Below are positions 25,146-33,683 of a stretch of 64,000 nt of DNA, one piece after another. A program made the position numbers and the translations under genes. The number at the start of each line of letters is the position of its first letter. Position 1 is the stretch's first letter. Origin of the DNA: CATOSK01 sp963665735 (lineage in GTDB: Bacteria; Chloroflexota; Dehalococcoidia; Lucifugimonadales; UBA3495); assembly GCA_963665735.1 (NCBI GenBank), contig OY762444.1, forward strand, positions 1,612,001 through 1,676,000, given 5' to 3'. The notes under the pieces were generated by a model. It searched no databases and had not been told where the DNA came from. It worked only from the letters and a program-made list of their open reading frames with translations.

Positions 25146-25652
25146 CTAGCCGCTGGTGGCTCCCAATTCCTCTTGCTGGCGTTGCTGCTCTTCCAACGCC
25201 TGGTACTTGGACGGGCATTTCACCAGGATGTTGTCCGCCTCGAACACTTGCTCCGGCGTGTACCACCGGCCCTCCAGGATGATTTCCGAGTGGGGGTTGA
25301 AGAACAAATCCGGCATCACCCCGACGTAGGATGCGTGCAGTTGGTGCCCCGTCGCCCCATCCTTGTCCGCCAGTTGAAAGTAAGAAACCGTCGAATCATC
25401 AGGGCGGTCGAAGCTCTCTTCCACCAACTTCCCCGACACCCGCACCGTCTGCCCGTCCTGGTACTCCTCCCCGGCTACGAACTCCCCCACCGTCAGGAAA
25501 TACTGCGTGTTGCCGGGAAATGCCACGTAAACCATGAAACCCACCACTGCCGCCGCCACCACCGCCAGGATGATGAACCGCAGTCGGTGGCCCTGGTTGG
25601 AAATCTCTTCCTCCGCCGGGTTAAACGCCGGTTGCAGGTCTCCCGTAGTCAA
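25146..25652 (-). CDS. ccmE: Cytochrome c maturation protein CcmE, Cys-type
   Basis: A 168-residue heme chaperone. One N-terminal membrane anchor (LRFIILAVVAAAVVGFMVYV, about residues 24-43) is followed by the OB-fold domain (VGEFVAGEEYQDGQTVRVSG, LLFFNPHSEIILEGRW-like). The heme-binding motif is CPSKY at 146-150, the C-x-x-x-Y variant known from archaea and some Gram-positive and sulfate-reducing bacteria, in place of the usual H-x-x-x-Y. CcmE accepts heme from CcmC and passes it to the cytochrome-assembling lyase. Last gene of the ccmABCDE run. Confidence 0.92.
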   Translation of the reverse strand: MTTGDLQPAFNPAEEEISNQGHRLRFIILAVVAAAVVGFMVYVAFPGNTQYFLTVGEFVAGEEYQDGQTVRVSGKLVEESFDRPDDSTVSYFQLADKDGATGHQLHASYVGVMPDLFFNPHSEIILEGRWYTPEQVFEADNILVKCPSKYQALEEQQRQQEELGATSG

Positions 25653-25697
25653 CGCCTATCGCTCCAAGAAATTTCGTTACCGCTGGTTGAGGCCGTT

Positions 25698-25886
25698 TCA
25701 ATCCCCTTCGTTTCCGTCGCCACCCTGCCCCTCCGAACCTTCCGCAGTTTCCCGCAACTCCCGTATCTCCCGCTGCAATTCCTCCCGCCGCCGCGACAGG
25801 AAAAAAGCGTAAGCGAAGAAAATCACCCAGGTCAAGGCAAAGGCCGCAAACAGAAAGGCCAGGTTGGAAGGCGGCAATTCATTCAT
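25698..25886 (-). CDS. ccmD: CcmD-like small membrane protein
   Basis: A 62-residue protein with one membrane span (NLAFLFAAFALTWVIFFAYA) and a charged tail (SRRREELQREIRELRE). This is the layout of CcmD, which tethers the CcmABC complex and helps release holo-CcmE. Assignment relies mainly on its place between ccmC and ccmE. ATG 25886 has AGGATG just before it. Confidence 0.75.
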   Translation of the reverse strand: MNELPPSNLAFLFAAFALTWVIFFAYAFFLSRRREELQREIRELRETAEGSEGQGGDGNEGD

Positions 25887-25908
25887 CCTAAGTTGTCCAT
25901 ACCCCCGG

Positions 25909-26628
25909 CTAAGGCCCGGCATTTAACGCCGCAAGCCGCAGCATCCTGATTTCGTCCTCGGCCCGGCGCACCGCCGCCCGCTCCACCACCAGGTACAGGA
26001 ACAGGACGAAAAACACGGCAAAGGAAAACAGCAGAATCGTCTGCATCACCGGCTCCAGCGACCCCGGCTCCGCCAACGGCCCGATGACCGCCGACGGGTG
26101 AATTGACCGCCACCACTGCACCGAGTAATAGACGATAGGCACGTCCACAAACCCGATAATCCCCACCACCGCGGCATACACCGAACCCCGTTCCCGGTTG
26201 GGCGCATAGTTGCGGATTATCAAGTACCCGGCGTAAATCAGCCAAAGAATCAGCGTCGTCGTCAGTCGCGGCTCCCAAGTCCACCATACCCCCCAAACCG
26301 GACGCGCCCAGACGATTCCCGTAACCAGGGCCAGACTGACAAATACCAGCCCCACCTCTCCGGCGGCGTGGGCCAGCCGGTCCCAGGCCGCATTTCGCCG
26401 CGTCAGGTAAACGATGCTGGCAACGAAAACCACCGCAAAGGCCACGAAGGACATAATCGCCAACGGAACGTGGAAGTAAAACACCCGCTGCACGTCCCCC
26501 AGCACTGCGTCGGTGGGCGCCACCATGAAAATCAGGTAAACATTCACCACCATCAGCGCCGCCCCCAGCAGGGCCAGCCCCTTGGAAACCGAAAACAACG
26601 GAACTCCCCGGCTTATCCCGGTCGCCAT
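25909..26628 (-). CDS. ccmC: Heme exporter/delivery protein CcmC
   Basis: A 239-residue membrane protein of the heme-handling superfamily. The tryptophan-rich motif is WGVWWTWEPRLT, which binds heme at the outer membrane face; FYFHVPLAIMSFVAF carries the first conserved His. About six membrane spans. CcmC presents heme to CcmE. The start is 3 bp after ccmB ends; ccmD begins 22 bp after its stop. Confidence 0.93.
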   Translation of the reverse strand: MATGISRGVPLFSVSKGLALLGAALMVVNVYLIFMVAPTDAVLGDVQRVFYFHVPLAIMSFVAFAVVFVASIVYLTRRNAAWDRLAHAAGEVGLVFVSLALVTGIVWARPVWGVWWTWEPRLTTTLILWLIYAGYLIIRNYAPNRERGSVYAAVVGIIGFVDVPIVYYSVQWWRSIHPSAVIGPLAEPGSLEPVMQTILLFSFAVFFVLFLYLVVERAAVRRAEDEIRMLRLAALNAGP

Positions 26629-26631
26629 GAT

Positions 26632-27306
26632 TCACTCTTCAACCACGAAGGAAAATACCCAAGGACATATTACCAGAAACACGGCGTCGAAAACCGCAAT
26701 CAACGGCAGCCACAGGCCCGCATCCGCCAGACCGCCGCCGGCAATGGCCTGCCCGGACACTTCCACCGCGCCGATTAACGCCGGCAGGATAATGGGAAAG
26801 AACAACAACGGCAGCATTATCTCTCGCGAGCGGGTCTGCACCGCAATGGCGGAAAACAGCGTCCCCACCGTCGCAAACCCCAGCGTCACCAGGAAAATGG
26901 TCAACAGCAGCATCCACGAAAACGCCGAGAATCCCAGCATCACCGCAAAGACCGGCAGCAGCGCCGCCTCGATAGCCAGCATGAACACCAGCCCGGCCAG
27001 CGCCTTGCCCAGGAAGATGGCATCCCGGCTGACCGGCGTCAACAGCAGCCCTTCCAGGCCGCCCTGCTCCTGTTCCCTGGCAAAAGTCCGGTTCATCACC
27101 AGCGCCCCGGCCAGCGCAAACGCCACCCAGAGAATCCCCGGCGCCAGTTGGTTCACCAGCCGAGGCGTCACGTTCAGGGCAAACTGGAACACTACCGCCA
27201 CCACCAGCCCGAAAACCGCCACCGAAACCACCACGTCCCTGGAACGCAGTTCCAGCAGCAAGTCCTTCCAGAGAATGACCCCGATGGCCGCTAGCGTCCG
27301 GCTCAT
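26632..27306 (-). CDS. ccmB: Heme exporter membrane subunit CcmB
   Basis: A 224-residue six-span permease. The start (MSRTLAAIGVILWKDLLLEL RS) and the cytoplasmic loop TFAREQEQGGLEGLLLTPVS are diagnostic; LFFPIILPALIGAVE follows. It pairs with CcmA to form an ABC transporter whose ATP use releases heme-loaded CcmE. The operon order ccmA-ccmB-ccmC-ccmD-ccmE is standard. Confidence 0.93.
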   Translation of the reverse strand: MSRTLAAIGVILWKDLLLELRSRDVVVSVAVFGLVVAVVFQFALNVTPRLVNQLAPGILWVAFALAGALVMNRTFAREQEQGGLEGLLLTPVSRDAIFLGKALAGLVFMLAIEAALLPVFAVMLGFSAFSWMLLLTIFLVTLGFATVGTLFSAIAVQTRSREIMLPLLFFPIILPALIGAVEVSGQAIAGGGLADAGLWLPLIAVFDAVFLVICPWVFSFVVEE

Positions 27307-27325
27307 GGGCGGGCAATTGCCGGCG

Positions 27326-28018
27326 TCACCGGGATACCGACACCGATTCTTGCATTTCCAGCCGCCCTTGGGAAAGAACTCCCACCCGGTCAGCCCATTG
27401 CCGGCCCAACTCCCGGTTATGGGTGGTCATCAATACCGCGCCGCCGCTGCCAGTCCAATCCGTTATCAGGCCGCGCAGCATCGCCACCGAATCGGCGTCC
27501 AGTCCCCCCTCCGGTTCATCCAGCAGCAGTATCGGGGGCCGGTGCAGGATTGCTCTGGCGATGGACAGCCGTTTCCGCAACCCGTGGGACAGGGTTCTAA
27601 CCTGCCGGTCTCTCCACCGCTCCAACCCCACCCGTTCCAAGGTAGCGTCCACTTGCCGGGCCAGTTCCTCCACCCGGAACAGCCGCCCGTAGAAGGCCAG
27701 ATTTTCCCGGCAAGTCAAATCTTCGTAAAGAAAGCCGCCGTGTCCCACCATACCCACCCGGCGGCGCACCGCGTTACCCTGGCGCCGGCAGTCATACCCG
27801 GCAACGAAAACCCGCCCGGCGTCAGCTCTAACCTGGGTGGAAAGTACCCGCAGCAACGTAGTCTTTCCCGAACCGTTGGCCCCGAAAAGCGCGACCAACT
27901 CCCCCCAACCCACCGTCAAGTCCAGCCCCCGCAGAGCCGGCCAATCCCCAAAAGTCTTGGTTAACCCCGATACGTGAATTGCGTTATCAGAAGAAGGAAC
28001 TGATGCCAGCCTATCCAT
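27326..28018 (-). CDS. ccmA: Heme exporter ATPase CcmA
   Basis: A 230-residue ABC ATPase. Walker A is GANGSGKT (46-53), the signature is LSHGLRKRLSIARA, Walker B ILLLDEPEGGLD, and the switch His is in MTTHNRELG. It opens the ccm operon, 19 bp before ccmB. ATG 28018 is chosen because the conserved part begins about 14 residues later; a further upstream in-frame ATG (28066) adds an atypical extension. No ccmF, ccmG or ccmH lies in the window, so the lyase genes must be elsewhere. Confidence 0.92.
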   Translation of the reverse strand: MDRLASVPSSDNAIHVSGLTKTFGDWPALRGLDLTVGWGELVALFGANGSGKTTLLRVLSTQVRADAGRVFVAGYDCRRQGNAVRRRVGMVGHGGFLYEDLTCRENLAFYGRLFRVEELARQVDATLERVGLERWRDRQVRTLSHGLRKRLSIARAILHRPPILLLDEPEGGLDADSVAMLRGLITDWTGSGGAVLMTTHNRELGRQWADRVGVLSQGRLEMQESVSVSR

Positions 28019-28086
28019 ACTGGAGGTCGGTATTCCCTGGAAAAAGGCACAATGAGCGCGGCGCACGGTTTGCGAGTTGGGACACT

Positions 28087-28797
28087 TTAATCGTCTTCGG
28101 CAGCCGCTTCCGCATCCATGCGTTGGCGACGCTCTTCCAGAGTTTCTTCACCGTACAACCAATACCTCGTACCGGATGGCATACGTTGCCATCCTTTGAG
28201 TTCCTGGGTCAGTGGGGAGATCGCGACGTTGCGGTCCTCGTAGTTGACCGTCGTCCTGTCGTTAACTACCCGACACTGTATTTCTGGATCATCGACCCAT
28301 TGCAACAACGCGCCTACTGGTATGTCTACCATCTTGAATGTGAAACGGGGTTTCGGAGGTTGTTTTTCTACTACGTGATCCCCTTCATCATCTTGGGTGT
28401 CTGTTTCGGGTTGCACGTAATCAATTGCCAACAATTTCAAGATGGCGTTTATTCTGAAAGCCTCCACCCCTTGGAAAAACTCACGGTTTGGCCGCACTCG
28501 AAAATAGGCAAACGCCTCGTGAAGACGGCGTTCCACTTCCGTGTGATCGTGAACCACGGCGGCGTATTCGCAACGAAAAGCCCGAGGGACACCAGTATCG
28601 TCCAATGCCTTCATGCGTCGCTGGACATCCGAGGCTGAGTTCCCGCTGGTTTTCCCAATTTTGATGTAACCCGGCATTGCCTCATTGCTCAGCACGTAAA
28701 CAATGCCGGTGTTGGTAGCCGCATCGGGCGGCGCAACGAGGTCTTGGGGCTGCTCTTCAAGAGATTGCGCGTCACCGATGCTTAATTGATTCACCAT
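28087..28797 (-). CDS. GIY-YIG nuclease with RAMA-like C-terminal domain
   Basis: A 236-residue two-domain protein. Residues 31-110 are a GIY-YIG domain of the T5orf172 type (GIVYVLSNEAMPGYIKIGKT, then VQRRMKALDDTGVPRAF and VERRLHEAFAYFR). Residues 165-225 (VGALLQWVDDPEIQCRVVND, NVAISPLTQELKGW, SGTRYWLYGEETLEERR) resemble RAMA or DUF4357 domains that accompany restriction and modification proteins. AAGGAG precedes ATG 28797. Base composition is lower in GC than ccmA and the SDR gene on either side. Target unknown; a defence or mobile-element origin is plausible. Confidence 0.7.
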   Translation of the reverse strand: MVNQLSIGDAQSLEEQPQDLVAPPDAATNTGIVYVLSNEAMPGYIKIGKTSGNSASDVQRRMKALDDTGVPRAFRCEYAAVVHDHTEVERRLHEAFAYFRVRPNREFFQGVEAFRINAILKLLAIDYVQPETDTQDDEGDHVVEKQPPKPRFTFKMVDIPVGALLQWVDDPEIQCRVVNDRTTVNYEDRNVAISPLTQELKGWQRMPSGTRYWLYGEETLEERRQRMDAEAAAEDD

Positions 28798-28840
28798 GTT
28801 TCCGCTCCTTGTTGGATGGATAAAACGACCCACCCAACCC

Positions 28841-29635
28841 CTACGGGTGCTTAATGCTGATGCCCCCATCCACGGCCCAGGTCTGCCCCGTCACGTAGGC
28901 TGACGCCGGCGACGCCAGGAACACCGCCAGGTAGCCGATTTCCTTCAACCGGCCCACCCGTCCCAGAGGAACCGACCCCTTGGCCGCATCATCCCGGCCC
29001 TGATAGGCTTCCGCCGACATCTGCTCCGGGTCCGGGAAACTCCCCGGCGCTATGGAATTGACCCGCACCCCGTAGGGCGCCCATTCCTGGGCCAGAACTT
29101 CCGTCAACCGCATCACGCCGGCCTTGGCCGCGTCGTAGGCCGCCGACTCCGGACGGCCCCGGAAAGCCGCCCAGCCCGATACGTTGACGACGCTGCCCCG
29201 TCCCCGTTCCAGCAGGTGCGGCCCCAAGGCCCGGCAGCCCTGGAACGCCTCGGTCAAGTTGATGTCAACGATGAAGTGCCACTCTTCCTCGGTCATGCCC
29301 GGCGCGCCCCCGCCGGGCAGCGTCACCACCGGCTTGCGAATCGCGTCGCCCACGCAGTTGACCAGCACGTCCAGATGCCCGAACTCGGTCAAGACCTGCT
29401 CCGCCACCCGGTCCATGTCGGCGGACTTGGTGGCGTCTCCCGTCAAAGCCAGTCCCTTGACGCCGATTTCCTCCACTTCCTTGACCACCTGGTTAACGCC
29501 GGTAGTGGTCAACGCGCTTACCGCCACGTCCGCCCCGGCCTCGGCGAAAGCCAGCGCAATCCCCTTGCCGATGCCCCGGCCTCCGCCGGTAATCAACACC
29601 TTCTGCCCCGTTACGTCGAAAACGTCAAGACTCAT
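28841..29635 (-). CDS. Short-chain dehydrogenase/reductase
   Basis: A 264-residue classical SDR. The cofactor motif is TGGGRGIGKG (about 16-25), the catalytic residues S153, Y167 and K171 (NVSGW, YDAAK), and the C-terminal GQTWAVDGG is typical. It oxidises or reduces a hydroxyl/keto group with NAD(P). The substrate is not predictable; the LLM monooxygenase upstream on the same strand could supply it, but a repeat element separates them. I start at 29635, since an in-frame ATG at 29674 adds an atypical basic extension. Confidence 0.9.
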   Translation of the reverse strand: MSLDVFDVTGQKVLITGGGRGIGKGIALAFAEAGADVAVSALTTTGVNQVVKEVEEIGVKGLALTGDATKSADMDRVAEQVLTEFGHLDVLVNCVGDAIRKPVVTLPGGGAPGMTEEEWHFIVDINLTEAFQGCRALGPHLLERGRGSVVNVSGWAAFRGRPESAAYDAAKAGVMRLTEVLAQEWAPYGVRVNSIAPGSFPDPEQMSAEAYQGRDDAAKGSVPLGRVGRLKEIGYLAVFLASPASAYVTGQTWAVDGGISIKHP

Positions 29636-29691
29636 CGTTACTCTCCGCTCCAAAAAATCCGCTCTCCTTACCAAGAAGTGTCGTCACATTC

Positions 29692-29792
29692 ACCGTCATA
29701 CCGGCGTAGGCCGGTATCCAGGATTCCCTGCCCATACGGACACCGTTGTATGCCTGGGGTTTCTGGATTCCGGCTTTCGCCGGAATGACGGT
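29692..29792. repeat. Composite palindromic (BIME-like) element, copy 2
   Basis: The same two-arm element as 476-574, in the opposite orientation: CCGTCATACCGGCGTAGGCC, then GGTATCCAGGATTCC, a spacer with GTTGTATGCCTGGGG, then TTTCTGGATTCCGGC and GCCGGAATGACGG. A degenerate G-rich hairpin half follows at about 29835-29862. Confidence 0.8.
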
Positions 29793-29863
29793 GCCGATTG
29801 AGGAATTGCAACGGGTCATTTTGACGACGCACCCGAGGGGGAGGGCCAGAGTGGGGGTCACTG

Positions 29864-31003
29864 TTAAACCGCCGCCGCCTTTTCCCGCTTTTCCTTCTCC
29901 CGGAAGTGGGGAATCACGTACTTCCCAAACAGCCGGATGGAATTCATTACCTCTTCGTTGGTGGCGTAGCCGGCCTGGAAGATGGGCATGATTTCGTCCA
30001 CCCCCATAGCCTCGAATTCTTCAATAACCCGGATGCAGTCATCCGGGTTGCCGACGCAGTAGCCCCCGCCGGCCAGCAGTTCCTCCGGCGACGGCGGCGT
30101 CTGCTGCTGCGGGTCTTCCGACGGACGCCCGCCCCGTACCGCGCCGCCCTGCACGTAAAACTGGTACTCTTGCGGCACGGCTCCGGGGTCAACCCCGGCC
30201 CATTCCAGCGTAAACCGCTGGCGGCTCTGGGTCAGATACCAGTTGGCTACCGCCGCGCCCTTTTCCCTGGCCCTGGCCCCGTTTTCGTCGCAGAAACCCA
30301 TCGTTGACGCAACCACCTGCCGGTTGATGAAATGCCCCACCGGGTTGGCGTTTTCGATAGCGTCGTAGTAGGCGTTGACCAGCCCGCGGGTCTTGTCCGT
30401 GCCGCCCAGCGTGTTGACCAGGCAGCCCAGCCCCAATTGCCCGGCCAGCCGGAAAGTGTCTTCCTGGGTGCAGGCCATCCACAGCGGCGGATGGGGTTTC
30501 TGGATAGGCTTGGGAATGACCTCCCGCGGCGGGATGCTCCAGTTCTCTCCTTCGTGGGAAAACACTTCCTGCGTCCACATCCCCGACAGGCATTCCAGCG
30601 TTTCCACCATCATGCTTTGCGTCTGGTCAACGGCGGTGCCGAAGGGCGTAATCTGGTACGGGCCTTTGGTGCGCCCCACGCCCACGTCCAGCCGTCCGTT
30701 GCTGAAAATGTCCAGGGTCGCCGCCCGCGCCGCCACGTGCAAAGGGTGATGCACCGGCGCCAGCACCACGCCGAACCCCAGCCGCATCTGCGAAGTCCGC
30801 TCCGCCATCACCGCCAGCGTAACCTCCGGTGCGCTGGAGTGGGCGAACTCCGGCAAAAAGTGGTGCTCCACCAGCCAGACGTGCTCAAACCCCATCTCTT
30901 CGGCGTAAGTCACCTGCCGCACCGCGTCCCAAAGCGTGTCGTACTCCGCCGTCGCCGACCAGGGCTTGGGCATCTGGAGTTCGTAAAACATCCCAAAACG
31001 CAT
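29864..31003 (-). CDS. LLM-class flavin-dependent monooxygenase 1
   Basis: A 379-residue luciferase-like (bacterial luciferase fold) oxygenase. MRFGMFYELQMPKPW, then YAEEMGFEHVWLVEHHF, APVHHPLHVAARAATLDIFS and NGRLDVGVGRTKGPYQ are the usual strands and the FMN phosphate loop. HPPLWMACTQEDTF is the mid-protein motif. The family uses reduced FMN and oxygen to attack organosulfur, aldehyde or other hard substrates, and is strongly expanded in SAR202 Chloroflexota. GAGAGG stands before ATG 31003. A separate reductase must supply FMNH2; the flavin reductase at 56112 is one candidate. Confidence 0.9.
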   Translation of the reverse strand: MRFGMFYELQMPKPWSATAEYDTLWDAVRQVTYAEEMGFEHVWLVEHHFLPEFAHSSAPEVTLAVMAERTSQMRLGFGVVLAPVHHPLHVAARAATLDIFSNGRLDVGVGRTKGPYQITPFGTAVDQTQSMMVETLECLSGMWTQEVFSHEGENWSIPPREVIPKPIQKPHPPLWMACTQEDTFRLAGQLGLGCLVNTLGGTDKTRGLVNAYYDAIENANPVGHFINRQVVASTMGFCDENGARAREKGAAVANWYLTQSRQRFTLEWAGVDPGAVPQEYQFYVQGGAVRGGRPSEDPQQQTPPSPEELLAGGGYCVGNPDDCIRVIEEFEAMGVDEIMPIFQAGYATNEEVMNSIRLFGKYVIPHFREKEKREKAAAV

Positions 31004-31091
31004 ATCCGCCTCTCTCATCCCGGACTGACTTTCAAGTTCTAGGGAGTGTAGTCCAGCCCGCCCCGCCCCGTCAATTTGCCTTGCTTAGATG

Positions 31092-31247
31092 GCAGGGGCT
31101 TTCAGTTTTCACTCCTCCCCTTTTCATGTCATTCTGAGCAGAGCGAAGAATCTAAAATTCTTGCCTTTGACGACATCCCCTTGACCCAATAATTTTCGCC
31201 CCATCACTTCATCCAGGGTGACAACGGTGACAACCCGAAGACCTTGG
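31092..31247. repeat. MITE-like element, copy 1
   Basis: A 156-bp element. The left end is GCAGGGGCTTTCAGTTTTC and the right end GACAACCCGAAGACCTTGG, an imperfect inverted pair. Inside is ATGTCATTCTGAGCAGAGCG, then AAGAATCTAAAATTCTTGCC. Copies are at 33452-33597 and 38643-38787. A C/G-rich hairpin follows at about 31288-31327. Together they fill the 31004-31351 gap. Confidence 0.75.
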
Positions 31248-31351
31248 CTTGGCTACCATGATTGGCAAGCCAACCACCAAAACAAAAATCCCCTCCCCCT
31301 GCCAAGGGGAGGGTTAGGGAGGGGGTCAACGCCCAACCGCGACGGAAAAAA

Positions 31352-32074
31352 CTACCGGCCGCTCCGGGCCTCCCACAACTTCCGCAACAGCGGAATCTGG
31401 TTAATCTTCCGACGTTCCAGGTCCTCCCAGTAGATGCCCTCCGGCAGCGGCAGGTCTCCCGGGCAGGCAATAATTTCCTCCGGCGTAACCACGTAGTCCA
31501 GCGGCACGTCGTGGTGGGTCATGGGCAGGTCTTCCTCCAATACCTGCATCGGGTGAACCGTGCTGACCACCGGCGTTCCCGGCTTGACGACCCCGGCGGC
31601 CACCGCCAACCCGTACTCCAAATCCGCGAAACCCCCGCCCTTGCCGATGCGGACGCCCCGCCGGTTCACCGCCACCGACCCGGAAATCACCAAGTCAACC
31701 GGGTGCATCTCTTCCACGTAAACCGGCCGGCCGTGCCGCGACGCCCCGCTGATGGTGGATGCCTTGTCCGGCGGAATGGGCAGCCGGGCCGGATCCAGCT
31801 CGACAAAGCATTGCTCCTGCCGCAGCCGCGGCACCGCCATGTAAACGATTTTCCCCTGCTCCAACGCCATTTGCCGCAAGGGGCGCTGCGCCTTGTCCGG
31901 GTTGCTCTTGATGACCCGTGCCTTCTGCCACGCCTCCAGTTCCGCCACCTGCTCGGCGGCGTCCTCGCAGCCCCGAAAGTCGGGAATCTTGTCGTGGACG
32001 TTCTTGGCCCGGACTACCCTGGCCTCTTCCAAAGCAGTCCAGACCTCTTCCCGAATACTGTCTTTATCCCGCAT
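31352..32074 (-). CDS. 5-Formyltetrahydrofolate cyclo-ligase family protein
   Basis: A 240-residue protein. GKIVYMAVPRLRQEQCFVEL, then VDLVISGSVAVNRRGVRIGKG and GGFADLEYGLAV match the ATP- and folate-binding parts of the MTHFS family, in the longer variant with RPLRQMALEQGK in place of the usual basic start. The classical enzyme converts 5-formyl-THF to 5,10-methenyl-THF using ATP. ATG 32074 is 11 bases inside the upstream Yip1 gene, so the two are coupled. PVVSTVHPMQVLEEDLPMTH near the end is shared with MTHFS-domain proteins of uncertain substrate. Confidence 0.8.
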   Translation of the reverse strand: MRDKDSIREEVWTALEEARVVRAKNVHDKIPDFRGCEDAAEQVAELEAWQKARVIKSNPDKAQRPLRQMALEQGKIVYMAVPRLRQEQCFVELDPARLPIPPDKASTISGASRHGRPVYVEEMHPVDLVISGSVAVNRRGVRIGKGGGFADLEYGLAVAAGVVKPGTPVVSTVHPMQVLEEDLPMTHHDVPLDYVVTPEEIIACPGDLPLPEGIYWEDLERRKINQIPLLRKLWEARSGR

Positions 32075-32645
32075 CGCCCTCTCCCGCTGGCTGGCCGTTG
32101 CCCCACTGCGACGGGTCAATCAGCCCCGTCACAACCGCGATTATCAGCAGGACAAACAGGATGACCAGCACGATTATGAAGCTGATGGCTACCACTCCCA
32201 AGGCTCGCCAGATGGAAGTGTAGTCCAACGCTTGCCGCACCCCGAACACCATCGCCACAAAGGCCCAAACCCCGCCGGCAAAGGCGATTATCGGCCCGAC
32301 GAAGGGTATGAAAACGAGTATGCCCACTACGCTGGGGGTCTGGGCAAATCCGGTGACCCGCGCCAACTGGCCCCAATTGGCGTGGGTTTCCGCGGCCTTC
32401 AACAACCTCGTGCCGACGAAGTAGGTAATCCAGGCCCACAGCGCCCAGAACAACAAGGCACGGACAATCGCCCCGCCAATGCCCCAGACCAGGCTTGCCT
32501 CCCCGGCCAGAAATGTCCCGATTCCGCCGGCCAGGGACACGATGACCACCACCAGCATGGCCTGGAGCGTTGCCCCGCTGTCGTTTTCCACGTCCTCAAA
32601 GGTGTGAACATCCAACCGGATGGCGCCCAACATCCTGTTAAGCAT
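32064..32645 (-). CDS. Yip1-family membrane protein, paralogue 1
   Basis: A 193-residue protein with five hydrophobic segments. The opening MLNRMLGAIRLDVHTFEDVE is shared almost exactly with paralogue 2. ANWGQLARVTGFAQTPSVVG followed by FIPFVGPIIAFAGGVWAFVA is the Yip1 core. In bacteria these proteins have no established function; eukaryotic Yip1 proteins shape membranes. It overlaps the folate gene by 11 bases. Tandem duplication with the upstream gene is evident. Confidence 0.8.
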   Translation of the reverse strand: MLNRMLGAIRLDVHTFEDVENDSGATLQAMLVVVIVSLAGGIGTFLAGEASLVWGIGGAIVRALLFWALWAWITYFVGTRLLKAAETHANWGQLARVTGFAQTPSVVGILVFIPFVGPIIAFAGGVWAFVAMVFGVRQALDYTSIWRALGVVAISFIIVLVILFVLLIIAVVTGLIDPSQWGNGQPAGEGDAG

Positions 32646-32745
32646 GGTTCGTTACCACCTGACTCTTCTTGATTCGCCGCCCGCTGTCCTCATCCCGCCT
32701 GGTTTCTCCATTGCCGGGAAAGGCGGCAGTGGTTGGCTGGGCCGA

Positions 32746-33297
32746 TTAACCCAGAACCCCTTTCGCTGCTACCGTGACCAACCAGAAAACCAGAATATGA
32801 ATCACAATGTACGGGATACCGCTGATGATGACCACCCCGACCGCTCTCTTGGTGGAATCGAAGTCCAGGCTTTGCCGCACCGCAATCACCATCGCGATTA
32901 ACTGCCACACCCAGGCCGCCAGCAGTATCAGCCAACCGATGAAGGGGATAAACACGAAGAAATTGAACAGCGACGGGGTTTGGGCGAATCCGGTGCACCG
33001 GGCCACCTGTCCCCAGTTGGCCTCAGTGTCCGGGCCTTTCAAGATGGTAGTTCCTACCAGCATGGCTATCGCCGCCCAGACCGCCCACAAGATAGGCCGG
33101 GCAATCAATCCGACAACCAGCGCAACCACGATGTTGCCTTCGCCGGTCATCAATGTTTCGATTGCCAAACCGACTCCGTAGGCGATGGAAACCAGAACGA
33201 CCACCATCATGGCTTGGAGCGTTGCCCCGCTGTCGTTTTCCACGTCCTCAAATGTGTGAACGTCTAATCTAAGGGCGCCCAACATCCTGTTAAGCAT
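32746..33297 (-). CDS. Yip1-family membrane protein, paralogue 2
   Basis: A 183-residue paralogue of the gene at 32064. The first 30 residues are nearly identical; the rest diverge but keep ANWGQVARCTGFAQTPSLFN and FIPFIGWLILLAAWVWQLIA. The sequences upstream of both start codons are also alike (a CCACCTGACT stretch in plus orientation), so the duplicated unit included the 5' region. Paralogue 1 follows 100 bp after its stop on the same strand. Confidence 0.8.
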   Translation of the reverse strand: MLNRMLGALRLDVHTFEDVENDSGATLQAMMVVVLVSIAYGVGLAIETLMTGEGNIVVALVVGLIARPILWAVWAAIAMLVGTTILKGPDTEANWGQVARCTGFAQTPSLFNFFVFIPFIGWLILLAAWVWQLIAMVIAVRQSLDFDSTKRAVGVVIISGIPYIVIHILVFWLVTVAAKGVLG

Positions 33298-33451
33298 CGG
33301 TCAACACCACCTGACTTTTCTCAGATTTGCCGCCCGGCGTGGCCATGCCAATACCTTGCCCCGCGGCCCGCCAATAATAACACAAGCCGATTCCATTCCA
33401 TTGCGAATTTCCCGGCGGATTTTGGTCGTTGGCGCCGGCCCCTGCCCATGA

Positions 33452-33597
33452 CCAGGGGCTTTCCGTTTTCCTTCCTCGCCCTTTCATGTCATTCTGAGCG
33501 TAGCGAAGAATCTAAAATTCTTGCCCCCGGCAACGTCGCCTGACCGCAGAAATTTTGAATCTTTCCTCCGTTCCGGGAGACAAATGAAAGACTTTGG
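33452..33597. repeat. MITE-like element, copy 2
   Basis: 146 bp with imperfect terminal inverted repeats: CCAGGGGCTTTCCGTTTTC at the left and GACAAATGAAAGACTTTGG at the right. Inside are CATGTCATTCTGAGCGTAGC and TTTCCTCCGTTCCGGGA. It lies in the 386-bp gap between the divergent Yip1 and lysS genes; the remaining gap holds the two promoter regions (a TAGAAT about 40 bp before lysS is a possible -10). Confidence 0.8.
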
Positions 33598-33683
33598 GCC
33601 CCGTCCCGAAAACCCTTTCCCCAACCCCGGCCTTACGCTAGAATTGACCCATCCCAAACTTTCCCGGCAACCATCCCGAAACC

